From contig CAXXEH010000003.1 in assembly GCA_963677935.2 (NCBI GenBank), positions 5,580,001 through 5,644,000 on the forward strand: DNA of 64,000 nt, in the 5' to 3' direction. Each line of letters begins with the position of its first letter. Position 1 is the stretch's first letter. Below the pieces are notes generated by a model. The model made no database searches, was not told the origin of the DNA, and was given only the letters and a program-made list of their open reading frames with translations. This document shows, one piece after another, positions 54,137 to 62,072 of the stretch. Made by a program: the position numbers and the translations under genes. This DNA comes from JAAFHB01 sp963677935. GTDB taxonomy: Bacteria; Bacteroidota; Bacteroidia; Bacteroidales; Prolixibacteraceae.

Positions 54137-54229
54137 TTTTAATTAATTTGATTATTTGGCCATTGTTTCAGAAATTAAGGATTGACGAATAATAAAGCAA
54201 ATTCTATGTTAAAACCAAAAAACGTTATT

Positions 54230-55459
54230 ATGAAAAAAGCATCAATTCTTCCGATATCCGTTTTAGTATTAATGGTGTCGTCTTTATTTATGACTGGTTG
54301 TAAAGTAGGTAATCGTAATAATGACTATTTAAAAAAGGTCTTAAATAATCTCGACCGAATTAGTTCTGCATCTTATTGTATTACCCGTGAAGCCTGGGCT
54401 CCCGGAGATACTTCCGCTTCCGGTATCTACAATAAATACATTAAGGAATTTGACCATCCTGAGGACACAACGATTGGTGCAAGCTTTGTGTCTCTCATGC
54501 AGGAAGATACAACTCAAATGACCTTTTGTTATGATGGGAAAATGAGAGCTATCGTATACCCTGATGATCAATCAATAGTTATTGATAGTTTTAAAAATGT
54601 TCAACTTCCTTTTAGGGCTTTGGATGCTCCATTTTTCAACTATACCAAAAGTATTATTCGATATGCCTTGGAAACAAATGATAGTATTTCAGTGAAATAC
54701 AATGATTTTAAGGATTCATTATACGTCAGTTTGACCATCTTTAATGATTTTCAGGTTGAGTTTTTTGGTAAAGCTTATTATCTGAAGAATCCCTTCCTGA
54801 TTGGACCACAAACTTCAAAATATGAAATTTGGATTAGCAAAACAACCAATTTACCTTACCGTGTAAGGAGGGAAATGTCACATAATATTTCGGTTGCAAC
54901 TTGCCGGAATGTTAAGCTCAATCAATTAAAGATTGAAGATTTTATTGCTGCTGACTATTTTCAGCCAAATTATACCGTTGAATCCTATGGACAAAAAAGA
55001 AAAAGTATACCCATTAACGATTTAGTTGGCAAGGTGGCTCCTGATTGGGCTTTAAAAGATGCCAATGGCAATACATTGACATTAAAAGATTTGAAAAGTA
55101 AAGTATTACTGATTCAATTCACCAGTGTGAACTGTGGATATTGTATTTTGTCTATTCGTTTTCTGAAACAATTGGCCTCAGAGTATAAAATCAAGGATTT
55201 CGATTTTGTTGCTATTGAAAGTTGGACCCAAAATCCGAATGTGCTTAAAAGCTACCAGAATCGAAATAGCTTCAATTATAAATTTTTAATGTCAACCAAA
55301 GATATTACGAATAATTACCATATAAAGGGAGTGCCTGTTTTTTTTATACTAGATAAACATCGTGTTATCAGGAAAGTCATAACAGGTTATGGAGTCGATA
55401 CTACGGATAAGGAGATTAGGGATGTTATTAGCGAATTAATTCAAGTTAAAGAAGATTGA
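54230..55459 (+). CDS. TlpA/AhpC-like thioredoxin-fold lipoprotein
   Basis: I take the ATG at 54230, which gives 409 residues beginning MKKASILPISVLVLMVSSLF and a lipobox ending TGCK. A frame from TTG at 54182 would add 16 residues before the leader. The N-terminal half (about 25-270) has no family I recognise but resembles DUF4369-like beta-rich parts of TlpA relatives. The C-terminal domain starts near GKVAPDWALKDANGNTLTLKDLKSK and carries the redox motif NCGYC. It would reduce or isomerise disulfides in the periplasm. It follows the receptor gene by 93 nt and is probably in its operon. Confidence 0.85.
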   Translation: MKKASILPISVLVLMVSSLFMTGCKVGNRNNDYLKKVLNNLDRISSASYCITREAWAPGDTSASGIYNKYIKEFDHPEDTTIGASFVSLMQEDTTQMTFCYDGKMRAIVYPDDQSIVIDSFKNVQLPFRALDAPFFNYTKSIIRYALETNDSISVKYNDFKDSLYVSLTIFNDFQVEFFGKAYYLKNPFLIGPQTSKYEIWISKTTNLPYRVRREMSHNISVATCRNVKLNQLKIEDFIAADYFQPNYTVESYGQKRKSIPINDLVGKVAPDWALKDANGNTLTLKDLKSKVLLIQFTSVNCGYCILSIRFLKQLASEYKIKDFDFVAIESWTQNPNVLKSYQNRNSFNYKFLMSTKDITNNYHIKGVPVFFILDKHRVIRKVITGYGVDTTDKEIRDVISELIQVKED

Positions 55460-55464
55460 AGATT

Positions 55465-55605
55465 ATGCTTGGAGAGGATAGTTCTTTCCCATCAATAAAA
55501 AATGCCACCAAATGGCCGGATATCCGGACTTACCGAAATCCTAACCATTTGACAGCTATATTTAAGAGGCAATATAAAAATATATTACCTGAAAGAAGAG
55601 CCTGA
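55465..55605 (+). CDS. Hypothetical 46-residue frame, uncertain
   Basis: The frame starts with ATG 6 nt after the thioredoxin-like lipoprotein stop and ends in TGA at 55603-55605. The peptide is basic (RTYRNPNH, AIFKRQYKNILPERRA) and matches nothing I know. Its position could allow translation by reinitiation. It may be the start of a decayed gene because the following DNA looks coding in another frame. Confidence 0.25.
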   Translation: MLGEDSSFPSIKNATKWPDIRTYRNPNHLTAIFKRQYKNILPERRA

Positions 55606-55695
55606 CCAACTATTACCTGTCTTTAATCCGGCATTAAGTACGCCCGAAGCGTTTTTGGCTTCAACCCTTTCTGAACGCAATAATACATTTTTTAA

Positions 55696-55813
55696 ACCAC
55701 AATAGGCACATAGGTCACATTAGAATAAAGGGAAAATCCGGAAACAAAAAGCCCCATGATTCTTTACCTTTGTATTTCAAAATAACTATTGTGTCCTATG
55801 TGCCTATTGTGGT
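55696..55813. repeat. Imperfect 24-bp inverted repeat with 70-bp centre
   Basis: ACCACAATAGGCACATAGGTCACA (shown in part: ACCACAATAGGCACATAGG, 55696-55719) pairs with 55790-55813 (CCTATGTGCCTATTGTGGT core), differing at about one position. The element has the size of a small MITE or structured repeat and carries no gene. The same kind of CTATGTG/CTATTGTGG word is familiar to me from intergenic DNA of Bacteroidota. Confidence 0.7.
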
Positions 55814-55927
55814 ATTTCCTACCTGCAACTTTAACAAAATGTAATAATTACAGGATCAAATTTTGTAAATCAAACAACGGAATTGAGGTTGTAAAATCTA
55901 TATAAATATAAATCAATCTATTATAAT

Positions 55928-55983
55928 AACTATAAAAATAGTTAAATAATTTTCAAAACACTTGCATGACTATAAATATAGTC
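55928..55983 (+). promoter_or_regulatory. Two BlaI-type operators before the second blaI
   Basis: AACTA-N6-TAGTT (55928-55943) and GACTA-N6-TAGTC (55968-55983) have centres 40 bp apart. The second lies between the -33 and -7 elements. The spacer length of 6 differs from the 7 at the first blaI gene. Confidence 0.7.
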
Positions 55984-55992
55984 GTATATTTG
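55962..55992 (+). promoter_or_regulatory. Promoter of the second blaI/M56 operon
   Basis: TTG at 55962-55964 and TATATTTG at 55985-55992 are separated by 20 nt. The start codon at 56025 is 32 nt beyond. The operator at 55968-55983 fills the spacer, which is a standard layout for direct repression. Confidence 0.7.
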
Positions 55993-56024
55993 CATTGAAG
56001 GATTGACAATTTAAAAATACAGCA

Positions 56025-56402
56025 ATGCAATTAACAAAAGCAGAAGAACAGGTGATGCAAATCCTGTGGGAGATGGGAGAGGGGTTGGTCAAGGACGTCC
56101 GCGACCGGTTCGAAGACCCCAAACCTGCAAGGAACACGGTGTCAACGGTAATCAGGATATTGGAGAAAAAAGGTTTTGTTGGACATAAAGACTACGGAAA
56201 GGTATTTGTTTACTATCCGCTGGTGATGAAAAATGAATATTCGGGCAAGCAGCTATTCGGTTTGCTTCACGATTATTTCAACAACTCATTTCCCGCGATG
56301 GCCTCCTATTTTGCCCGCGAGAAAGACCTTTCGATCAAAGATTTTGAACAACTGCTTGAGGATACGAAGACGGAGTTAGCGAAACGCAATAAGAACGAAT
56401 AA
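56025..56402 (+). CDS. BlaI/MecI/CopY-family repressor (second copy)
   Basis: The 125-residue protein has the winged helix (LTKAEEQVMQILWEMGEGLVKDVRDRF, ARNTVSTVIRILEKKGFVGHKDYGKVFVYYP) and dimerisation tail (YSGKQLFGLLHDYFNNSFPAMASYFA) of BlaI. It is clearly a paralogue of the repressor at 47662. Recognition-helix residues differ (ARNTVSTVIRIL here, HYNTISTIVRGL there), in keeping with the different spacer length in the two operator sets. It is followed after one base by its M56 partner gene. Its predicted targets are its own operon and the receptor gene at 51641. Confidence 0.92.
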   Translation: MQLTKAEEQVMQILWEMGEGLVKDVRDRFEDPKPARNTVSTVIRILEKKGFVGHKDYGKVFVYYPLVMKNEYSGKQLFGLLHDYFNNSFPAMASYFAREKDLSIKDFEQLLEDTKTELAKRNKNE

Positions 56403-56403
56403 T

Positions 56404-59133
56404 ATGGAAACTTTTGGACTATACCTTTTAAAGTCGGCCGTTTGGCTGACAGGTTTCACCCTTGTTTTCCTGACGGTTTTGCGAAATGAACGGTATTTCC
56501 AATTGAACCGGATCTACCTCCTTTCGGGAATTATCGCGTCAATTGCTTTCCCTTTGTATACCTGGCATTATGCTGTAATCATTCCTTCAACAACAGGAAC
56601 AATTTCCATTTCAGGCATTACGGCTCAGGTAATTTCAGATCCGGAGCCCGCTTTCCCTTTTTACTGGTGGTTTTATGCTGCCGGGTTAGGGTGGCTGGCA
56701 TTCAGACTGATCTGGCAAACGGCAAAGGTTATCGGGAAATTGCAAAAAACCGGATATGAGATCTCCGGACCTGTAAAACTGGTGCGTACTGCTGAATATG
56801 CCTCCTCGTTTTCATTTTTCTCCTTCGTTTTTGTCAATCCTTCAACGTCTGATGTTGAAACACGGGAGATTGTGAATCACGAGAGTGAGCATATTGTGCA
56901 ACGACACTGGTTCGATTTAATCCTTGTCGAGTTGCTCTGTATGTTGCAGTGGTTTAATCCATTTGTGTGGATTTATGCACATCTGATCCGCCAGAATCAC
57001 GAGTACCTGGCTGATGAAAAGGCTTTGCAACGCACCTCAAACCCGGCAATTTATCAGGCAACGCTGCTCAATCAGCTCCTTGGAGTGCCGGTGATCAGTC
57101 TGGCCAATTCGTTTAGTTATTCACTTAACAAAAAAAGATTTAAAATGATGAAAAAGAGCATACATTCCCCATTCAGAAAACTCAGGCTACTGCTTATTTT
57201 ACCATTAATGGCATTGGTTTTCTATGCTTTCGCGAAACCGGAATACATCTCCGTCGGAACTGATAATTTAAGTTTGGTTACGGATAGTCAGGATGCAAAG
57301 GTTGGCACCCTAAAAGGTAAGGTGGTTGATCCCGACGGAAAACCGCTTGCCGGTGCAACTTTGGTCATAAAGGGCACAACAACCGGAACTATTACTGATA
57401 ATGAAGGGAACTTTAAATTAAAGGATGTTCCACTGGATAAAGAGGTGGTGATCTCCTACGTCGGGTATCAGACGGTTCAAACCAAAGCTGATGCTGAAAA
57501 TTCAATGGTGATTAAAATGGATCGGGAATCAGTAGGGATTGATAAGGTTGTGGTTGTAGGTTATGGTAGTATGCCATCGGCTCCTCCTCCTCCTCCTCCT
57601 CCTCCAATATCCTTAAATATTTCTAAAGATTCAAATAATCCCCCTTTGTTTATTGTAGATGACTCACCTGTTACTGAATCCATCTTTAAGGCAATTAATC
57701 CCGAAACGATTTATTCGGTTAATGTTTTAAAGGGTGAAGAAGCGACTAAAAAATTTGGTGATAAGGCTAAAAATGGCGTCGTTGAGGTGACGTTGAAACC
57801 GAATCTAAAACCTTTGGTTTTGACGGATTCCTTAACACATCAGCGTATTTCGATAAGGTCAAATGGATTCAATTGGGATGGCAATTCAAAAGCAGCTCCA
57901 CTTATCATTCTGGATGGAGTGATTATCGACAAGGCAAAGATGGAGGCGGTTAATCCCGACAATATTGAATCAATCCAGGTTTTAAAGGGTAAGTCTGCTA
58001 CTGCTTTATATGGAGTGAAAGGGAAGGACGGCGTCATATTAATTACTTCCAAAAAAAAGGGAGCTGTTTCTTCAGAACCGCAAATAAAGAAGATGACCTC
58101 TGCCCCGGGTGAAGGGACAAAGACTACTGATGTTTATACTGTTGTTGAGCAGATGCCCGAGTTTCCGGGAGGCGAGACCGAATTGACGAAATTTATTAAA
58201 AACAAGTTAAGATATCCGGCACAGGCGGCTAATGAGAATGCCCAGGGAAAAGTAATTGTGAATTTTGTGATCAAACATGACGGTAAAATTGAGGGGATAA
58301 AGGTGGTAAGAGGAGTGCATCCGGCTCTGGATGCCGAAGCGCTCCGGGTAATCGGGTTAATGCCTGATTGGAAGCCGGGCAAACAGAACGGCAAGTTTGT
58401 TGACGTAGCTTATACCATTCCAATTCAATTTAAATTGGAAGGTCCGGACCCAAATACAGTTCTTATCAGGCCTCAATTCCCAGGTGGTGAAAATGAAATG
58501 ATTAATTTTATTGCAGGCCATATCAGTTATCCTAAACAAGCCAAAAGGGATAACGTGGAGGGCACTGTTTTTGTCTGTTTTAAGGTGTTGGTCACGGGCA
58601 AAATTGAGGATATAAAGGTTGTTCGTGGCGTTCATCCGGCATTGGATGCAGAAGCGATCCGGGTAATCCAGTCAATGCCGGACTGGAAACCTGGTACAAT
58701 TAGTGGCGAAGCTAAAAATATGGGTAGTACTATTCCAATTCAATTCAAACTAAGATCGGATAAAAAAACGGAGGAGGTAAAAGTAGTCGGTTATGGAGCG
58801 ATGCAAAAAAAGAAGGAACAACAATTTGTTGTCGTTGAGCAGATGCCCCAATACCCGGGTGGAGCGGCAGCATTAATGAAATTTATAAGCGAAAATGTGA
58901 AATATCCGGCTCAGGCGACGACTGACAAAGCCCAGGGAACTGTGATCATGAATTTTGTGATCAGAAGCGATGGTAAGGTGGATCAGTTAAACGTTGAAAG
59001 AGGGGTTCATCCTGCATTGGATGCCGAAGCAACCCGCGTCCTCGGCCTGATGCCAGCCTGGTCTCCCGGCGTACAAGGTGGAAAGCCGGTGGATGTTTCT
59101 TATACCGTTCCGATACAGTTTAAACTTCAATAG
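56404..59133 (+). CDS. M56 (BlaR1-like) sensor peptidase with two plug-like repeats and three TonB C-terminal domains
   Basis: The 909-residue protein has four membrane helices in its first 280 residues and the zinc motif HESEH (H159, E160, H163). After the last helix (LLLILPLMALVFYAFAKP) the periplasmic tail holds a carboxypeptidase-regulatory-like domain (LKGKVVDPDGKPLAGATLVIKG), VVVVGYGS as in SusC plugs, an eight-Pro linker, and two plug-like repeats (PLFIVDDSPVTESIF..., PLIILDGVIIDKAKM...). It ends with three TonB C-terminal domains at about 580-680, 687-785 and 811-909, each with the PxYPxQA and PIQFKL words. Energy-transducer TonB domains normally occur once. It probably relays an outer-membrane signal to the repressor encoded just before it. 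Confidence 0.88.
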   Translation: METFGLYLLKSAVWLTGFTLVFLTVLRNERYFQLNRIYLLSGIIASIAFPLYTWHYAVIIPSTTGTISISGITAQVISDPEPAFPFYWWFYAAGLGWLAFRLIWQTAKVIGKLQKTGYEISGPVKLVRTAEYASSFSFFSFVFVNPSTSDVETREIVNHESEHIVQRHWFDLILVELLCMLQWFNPFVWIYAHLIRQNHEYLADEKALQRTSNPAIYQATLLNQLLGVPVISLANSFSYSLNKKRFKMMKKSIHSPFRKLRLLLILPLMALVFYAFAKPEYISVGTDNLSLVTDSQDAKVGTLKGKVVDPDGKPLAGATLVIKGTTTGTITDNEGNFKLKDVPLDKEVVISYVGYQTVQTKADAENSMVIKMDRESVGIDKVVVVGYGSMPSAPPPPPPPPISLNISKDSNNPPLFIVDDSPVTESIFKAINPETIYSVNVLKGEEATKKFGDKAKNGVVEVTLKPNLKPLVLTDSLTHQRISIRSNGFNWDGNSKAAPLIILDGVIIDKAKMEAVNPDNIESIQVLKGKSATALYGVKGKDGVILITSKKKGAVSSEPQIKKMTSAPGEGTKTTDVYTVVEQMPEFPGGETELTKFIKNKLRYPAQAANENAQGKVIVNFVIKHDGKIEGIKVVRGVHPALDAEALRVIGLMPDWKPGKQNGKFVDVAYTIPIQFKLEGPDPNTVLIRPQFPGGENEMINFIAGHISYPKQAKRDNVEGTVFVCFKVLVTGKIEDIKVVRGVHPALDAEAIRVIQSMPDWKPGTISGEAKNMGSTIPIQFKLRSDKKTEEVKVVGYGAMQKKKEQQFVVVEQMPQYPGGAAALMKFISENVKYPAQATTDKAQGTVIMNFVIRSDGKVDQLNVERGVHPALDAEATRVLGLMPAWSPGVQGGKPVDVSYTVPIQFKLQ
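57579..57604 (+). repeat. CCT microsatellite encoding a proline linker
   Basis: A run of about eight CCT triplets lies in the M56/TonB gene and encodes a proline tract before the plug-like repeats. Slippage by whole triplets would change linker length but keep the frame. Confidence 0.75.
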
Positions 59134-59140
59134 ACGCTGC

Positions 59141-59173
59141 AGACCTGACAGGTTTTCAAAACCTGTCAGGTCT
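59141..59173. repeat. Perfect 16-bp palindromic hairpin
   Basis: AGACCTGACAGGTTTT (59141-59156) and AAAACCTGTCAGGTCT (59158-59173) are exact reverse complements around one C. It separates the convergent M56 and M20 genes, so it may act as a bidirectional terminator. The word ACCTGACAGGT is a recurrent intergenic palindrome in Bacteroidota in my memory. Confidence 0.75.
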
Positions 59174-59184
59174 TTACAACATAA

Positions 59185-60504
59185 TCACTTATTTAATAAA
59201 CCAATCACATTTCTGGTCATCACCTGAATCCCGGTTTCAATCGTAACAGCATAATCGGGTTTTAGAAGGGGCGAATGCAATGGCGCCGGCCTCTCTCCCT
59301 TTTTTTCAAGCTCCTGCAATAATTCAGGACAGGTGCTCCCCAACCAGATTAAACAGATAGGTACTTTTTCGGGAGTTAATCCGTATTTGCCAAAATCTTC
59401 GGCCACCATGGATGGATTTACTTTTATTACATTCTGGGTTCCAATAATTTCAGATGCAAAACCTTTTATTTTTTCGCTTAACACATTGTTGTTAAGTACT
59501 GGAGGAGAGTCAACAGGCAAAACTTTTACATCTGGAAGCTTATCATCGGCCATCCCGGCCATTTGAGATGCCGATTTGCAGATGCGCCTGATCGATTCAA
59601 TCACTTTTTCAATGGCCTCAAAGGAATAGTAGCGAAGGGTGAGTTCAAGTTTTACTTCATCGGGAATAATGTTTGGACGCGTACCTCCATGAATCGAACC
59701 CACCGTGACAACGATCGGTTCCAGCGGACTTCTCTCGCGACTAACGATCGTTTGAAGATCCAGCACTATTCGTGAGGCAATCACAATTGGATCGATGCAT
59801 TTTTCAGGATAGGCCCCATGTCCCCCTTTCCCGTAAACAACGATTTCGACAGTTTTTACGCCTGCAAAAACAGGACCACTCACCAATCCAATCTTGCCTG
59901 ACGCCAATTCAGGATTGATATGATAGGCCATTGCATAATCCGGAACGGGGAATTTGGAGAATAATCCGGCTTCAATCGCCTTGTTGGCGCCGCCACTTAC
60001 CTCTTCGGCTTGCTGGGCAATCACCATCAAGGTACCTTTCCACTCTTTTTTCAAAGCCACAAGCGTCCTCAAAGTTCCTGTCAGAACCGACATGTGAATG
60101 TCGTGTCCACAGGCATGCATCACAGGAGTTTCCTTACCATTGGCATCTTTTGATTTTAGGGTACATGCAAAATCCAAACCAGTTTTCTCTTCCAATGGTA
60201 GCGCATCCATGTCGGTTCGCAGCATAACAACAGGGCCGGCTCCGTTCTTTAAAATTCCAACGACACTATTCCCGCCAAAATTTTCAGTCACTTCAAAACC
60301 TCCCTTTTTAAATTCGTCAGCCATCCTTTTAGAGGTATTTAACTCCTGTAACGACAACTCAGGATGGTGATAAAGGCATTTGCAAAGATCGAGTGCGTAC
60401 AATGACTGGCTTTTGACTTCCTTTTTTATTTTGTCAGAAATCTGGGCATTTACGTTGATGCTGAGTAGTAATGTAATCAATATTGGGATTGTTTTGGAAT
60501 TCAT
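59185..60504 (-). CDS. M20-family amidohydrolase
   Basis: The 439-residue protein has a signal peptide (MNSKTIPILITLLLSINVNA) and the M20D (IAA-amino-acid/hippurate hydrolase-like) pattern. Metal-ligand motifs are HHPELS near residue 47, HACGHDIHMSVL, QQAEEVSGGANKAIEAGLF and MAYHINPE, with the dimerisation part VYGKGGHGAYPEKCIDPIVIASRIVLDLQTIVSRERSPLEP. It would cleave an amide bond of an N-acyl amino acid or similar compound, here in the periplasm because of the leader. It is located 11 nt downstream of the beta-CASP gene on the same strand and is probably cotranscribed. Confidence 0.88.
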   Translation of the reverse strand: MNSKTIPILITLLLSINVNAQISDKIKKEVKSQSLYALDLCKCLYHHPELSLQELNTSKRMADEFKKGGFEVTENFGGNSVVGILKNGAGPVVMLRTDMDALPLEEKTGLDFACTLKSKDANGKETPVMHACGHDIHMSVLTGTLRTLVALKKEWKGTLMVIAQQAEEVSGGANKAIEAGLFSKFPVPDYAMAYHINPELASGKIGLVSGPVFAGVKTVEIVVYGKGGHGAYPEKCIDPIVIASRIVLDLQTIVSRERSPLEPIVVTVGSIHGGTRPNIIPDEVKLELTLRYYSFEAIEKVIESIRRICKSASQMAGMADDKLPDVKVLPVDSPPVLNNNVLSEKIKGFASEIIGTQNVIKVNPSMVAEDFGKYGLTPEKVPICLIWLGSTCPELLQELEKKGERPAPLHSPLLKPDYAVTIETGIQVMTRNVIGLLNK

Positions 60505-60515
60505 CCGATGTATTT

Positions 60516-61919
60516 TTATTGCAACACAAACTCATTCCCCGATGCCGGGATCTCGATATCCCCAAAACCGGCTTCAATCATCCGTTCCTTGTAGAATAAC
60601 TGTGCGTCGTAATCCCCATGAACAAGGAAAGTTTTCTTTAGCAGTTTCTTATCCTGGCATTTCAGATATCCTAACATTTCGTTATAATCGCCATGTCCGC
60701 TGAATGCCTCAATACGTTCAATGGTCGCATTAACTGCATATTTAATTCCGAAAATAGAAACCACAGGTTCACCGTTGAGTATCCTTGCGCCAAGTGTTCG
60801 GGGTGCACAATACCCAACTGCAAGAATTGTATTTTTGGGATTGGAGATATTATTGGCCAGGTGGTGTTTGATCCTTCCGGCCTCCATCATCCCCGAAGCT
60901 GAAATGATCACACATGGCTTTTTAATAAAGTTAAGTTTTTTAGACTCCTGGGAGGTCTTCACGTAATGCAATGAATTGAATCCAAAGGCGTCATCATCCT
61001 GTTCAATTACATCGAGTACCTCTTTGTTGAAACATTCGGGGTGCATTCTGAATATGTCGGTGGCATTTACTGCAAGCGGACTATCAACATAAATCTGAAC
61101 TTTGGGTAACCTGCCGTCATTAAAGAAATTGTTTAGCGAATAAACCAGTTCCTGGGTACGACCAATAGCAAATGATGGAATTATCAGTTTACCCCCTCTT
61201 TCAACACAGGCCTCCTTTACAACGCGTAAGAGATCTTCCTCTGCTTCCTGCAAATGTGGATGCAATCGGTTTCCGTAAGTCGCTTCGGTGATCAGGTAAT
61301 CGCATTGTGCAAACGATTCCGGAGTTTTTAGGATGCGGCTGGAGGGACGACCAATATCGCCGGTATAACCAATTTTTGTAACCTTGCCGTTTTCGGTAAT
61401 TTCAATGACTGCAGCGCCGGCGCCCAGTAAATGTCCTGTTGTGGTAAACCGTACTTTAACAGTATCGCTGATATAAAATTTCCGGTTCTGTGCCGTGCCA
61501 ATAAAAAGTTGCATACAATCAACCGCATCCTGTTTGATATAAATTGGTTCAACAGGTTCCAGTCCCTGCCGGGCCCTCTTCTTATTATGCATCTCAGTAT
61601 CACTCTCCTGAATATGACCGCTGTCGGCAAGCATGATCGCACATAAATCGCGTGTCGCGTTGGTGCAGATCACCGAGCCCCGGAATCCCAATTTATACAC
61701 ATAAGGTATCAGTCCTGAATGATCGATATGTGCATGAGAAAGGATGATATGATCGATCTCGGCGGGTTCGAACCCAAGATTGCGGTTCATCGCATCGGTC
61801 TCCTGACCTTTCCCCTGGAACATTCCACAGTCGAGAAGTATTTTTTTTCCGTTATCCAATGTAATCAGCGTCTTACTGCCAGTCACTTCGCGTGCAGCGC
61901 CTAAGAATTTTATTTTCAT
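60516..61919 (-). CDS. Beta-CASP metallo-beta-lactamase RNA-processing-type protein
   Basis: A start at 61919 (MKIKFLGAAREVTGSKTLITL) gives 467 residues and agrees with the family; the longer frame to 62018 has 33 extra residues with no family likeness. Metal motifs are SHAHIDHSG and GYTGDIG. The beta-CASP domain has TEATYGNRLH, the switch ISASGMMEAGRIKHHL and a final HGDYDAQ, followed by an RNA-specificity-type C-terminus. Members are exoribonuclease/endonuclease-like (RNase J/CPSF73 relatives) but bacterial members of this particular group are poorly characterised. It is cytoplasmic and lies 153 nt after the EF-G-like gene. Confidence 0.88.
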   Translation of the reverse strand: MKIKFLGAAREVTGSKTLITLDNGKKILLDCGMFQGKGQETDAMNRNLGFEPAEIDHIILSHAHIDHSGLIPYVYKLGFRGSVICTNATRDLCAIMLADSGHIQESDTEMHNKKRARQGLEPVEPIYIKQDAVDCMQLFIGTAQNRKFYISDTVKVRFTTTGHLLGAGAAVIEITENGKVTKIGYTGDIGRPSSRILKTPESFAQCDYLITEATYGNRLHPHLQEAEEDLLRVVKEACVERGGKLIIPSFAIGRTQELVYSLNNFFNDGRLPKVQIYVDSPLAVNATDIFRMHPECFNKEVLDVIEQDDDAFGFNSLHYVKTSQESKKLNFIKKPCVIISASGMMEAGRIKHHLANNISNPKNTILAVGYCAPRTLGARILNGEPVVSIFGIKYAVNATIERIEAFSGHGDYNEMLGYLKCQDKKLLKKTFLVHGDYDAQLFYKERMIEAGFGDIEIPASGNEFVLQ

Positions 61920-62018
61920 GATCGAGAGTATAAATGATGTTCTAAAATTAGATAAATCTTGATTATTTAACGAAATATTGTGATTTAAATTAACAAATAA
62001 ACGACTGGGTCTTCTCAT

Positions 62019-62051
62019 AAAAAAAGCCGCCCCTGATAACAGCGGCGGCTT
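62019..62051 (-). terminator. Rho-independent terminator of the EF-G-like gene
   Basis: AAGCCGCC (62024-62031) pairs with GGCGGCTT (62044-62051), and on the minus strand the stem runs into a T-stretch (62025-62019). The stop of the EF-G-like gene is 22 nt before it. Confidence 0.85.
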
Positions 62052-62072
62052 ATAAATGTATTCTTATCGGAG

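Larger units (their letters stand above)
55460..56024. other. Large intergenic region before the second blaI
   Basis: This 565-nt gap has a 46-codon frame directly after the lipoprotein gene (55465-55605, MLGEDSSFPSIKNATKW...), an overlapping coding-like stretch in another frame ending at the TAG at 55703-55705, a long inverted repeat (55696-55813), and the operators and promoter of the second blaI (55928-55992). I could not attach a family to either frame, and they may be decayed coding sequence. Confidence 0.5.

Noticed and set aside
57579..57604. Possible phase-variable tract
   Set aside because: The unit is a triplet in frame, so slippage alters only the number of prolines and does not switch the gene off.
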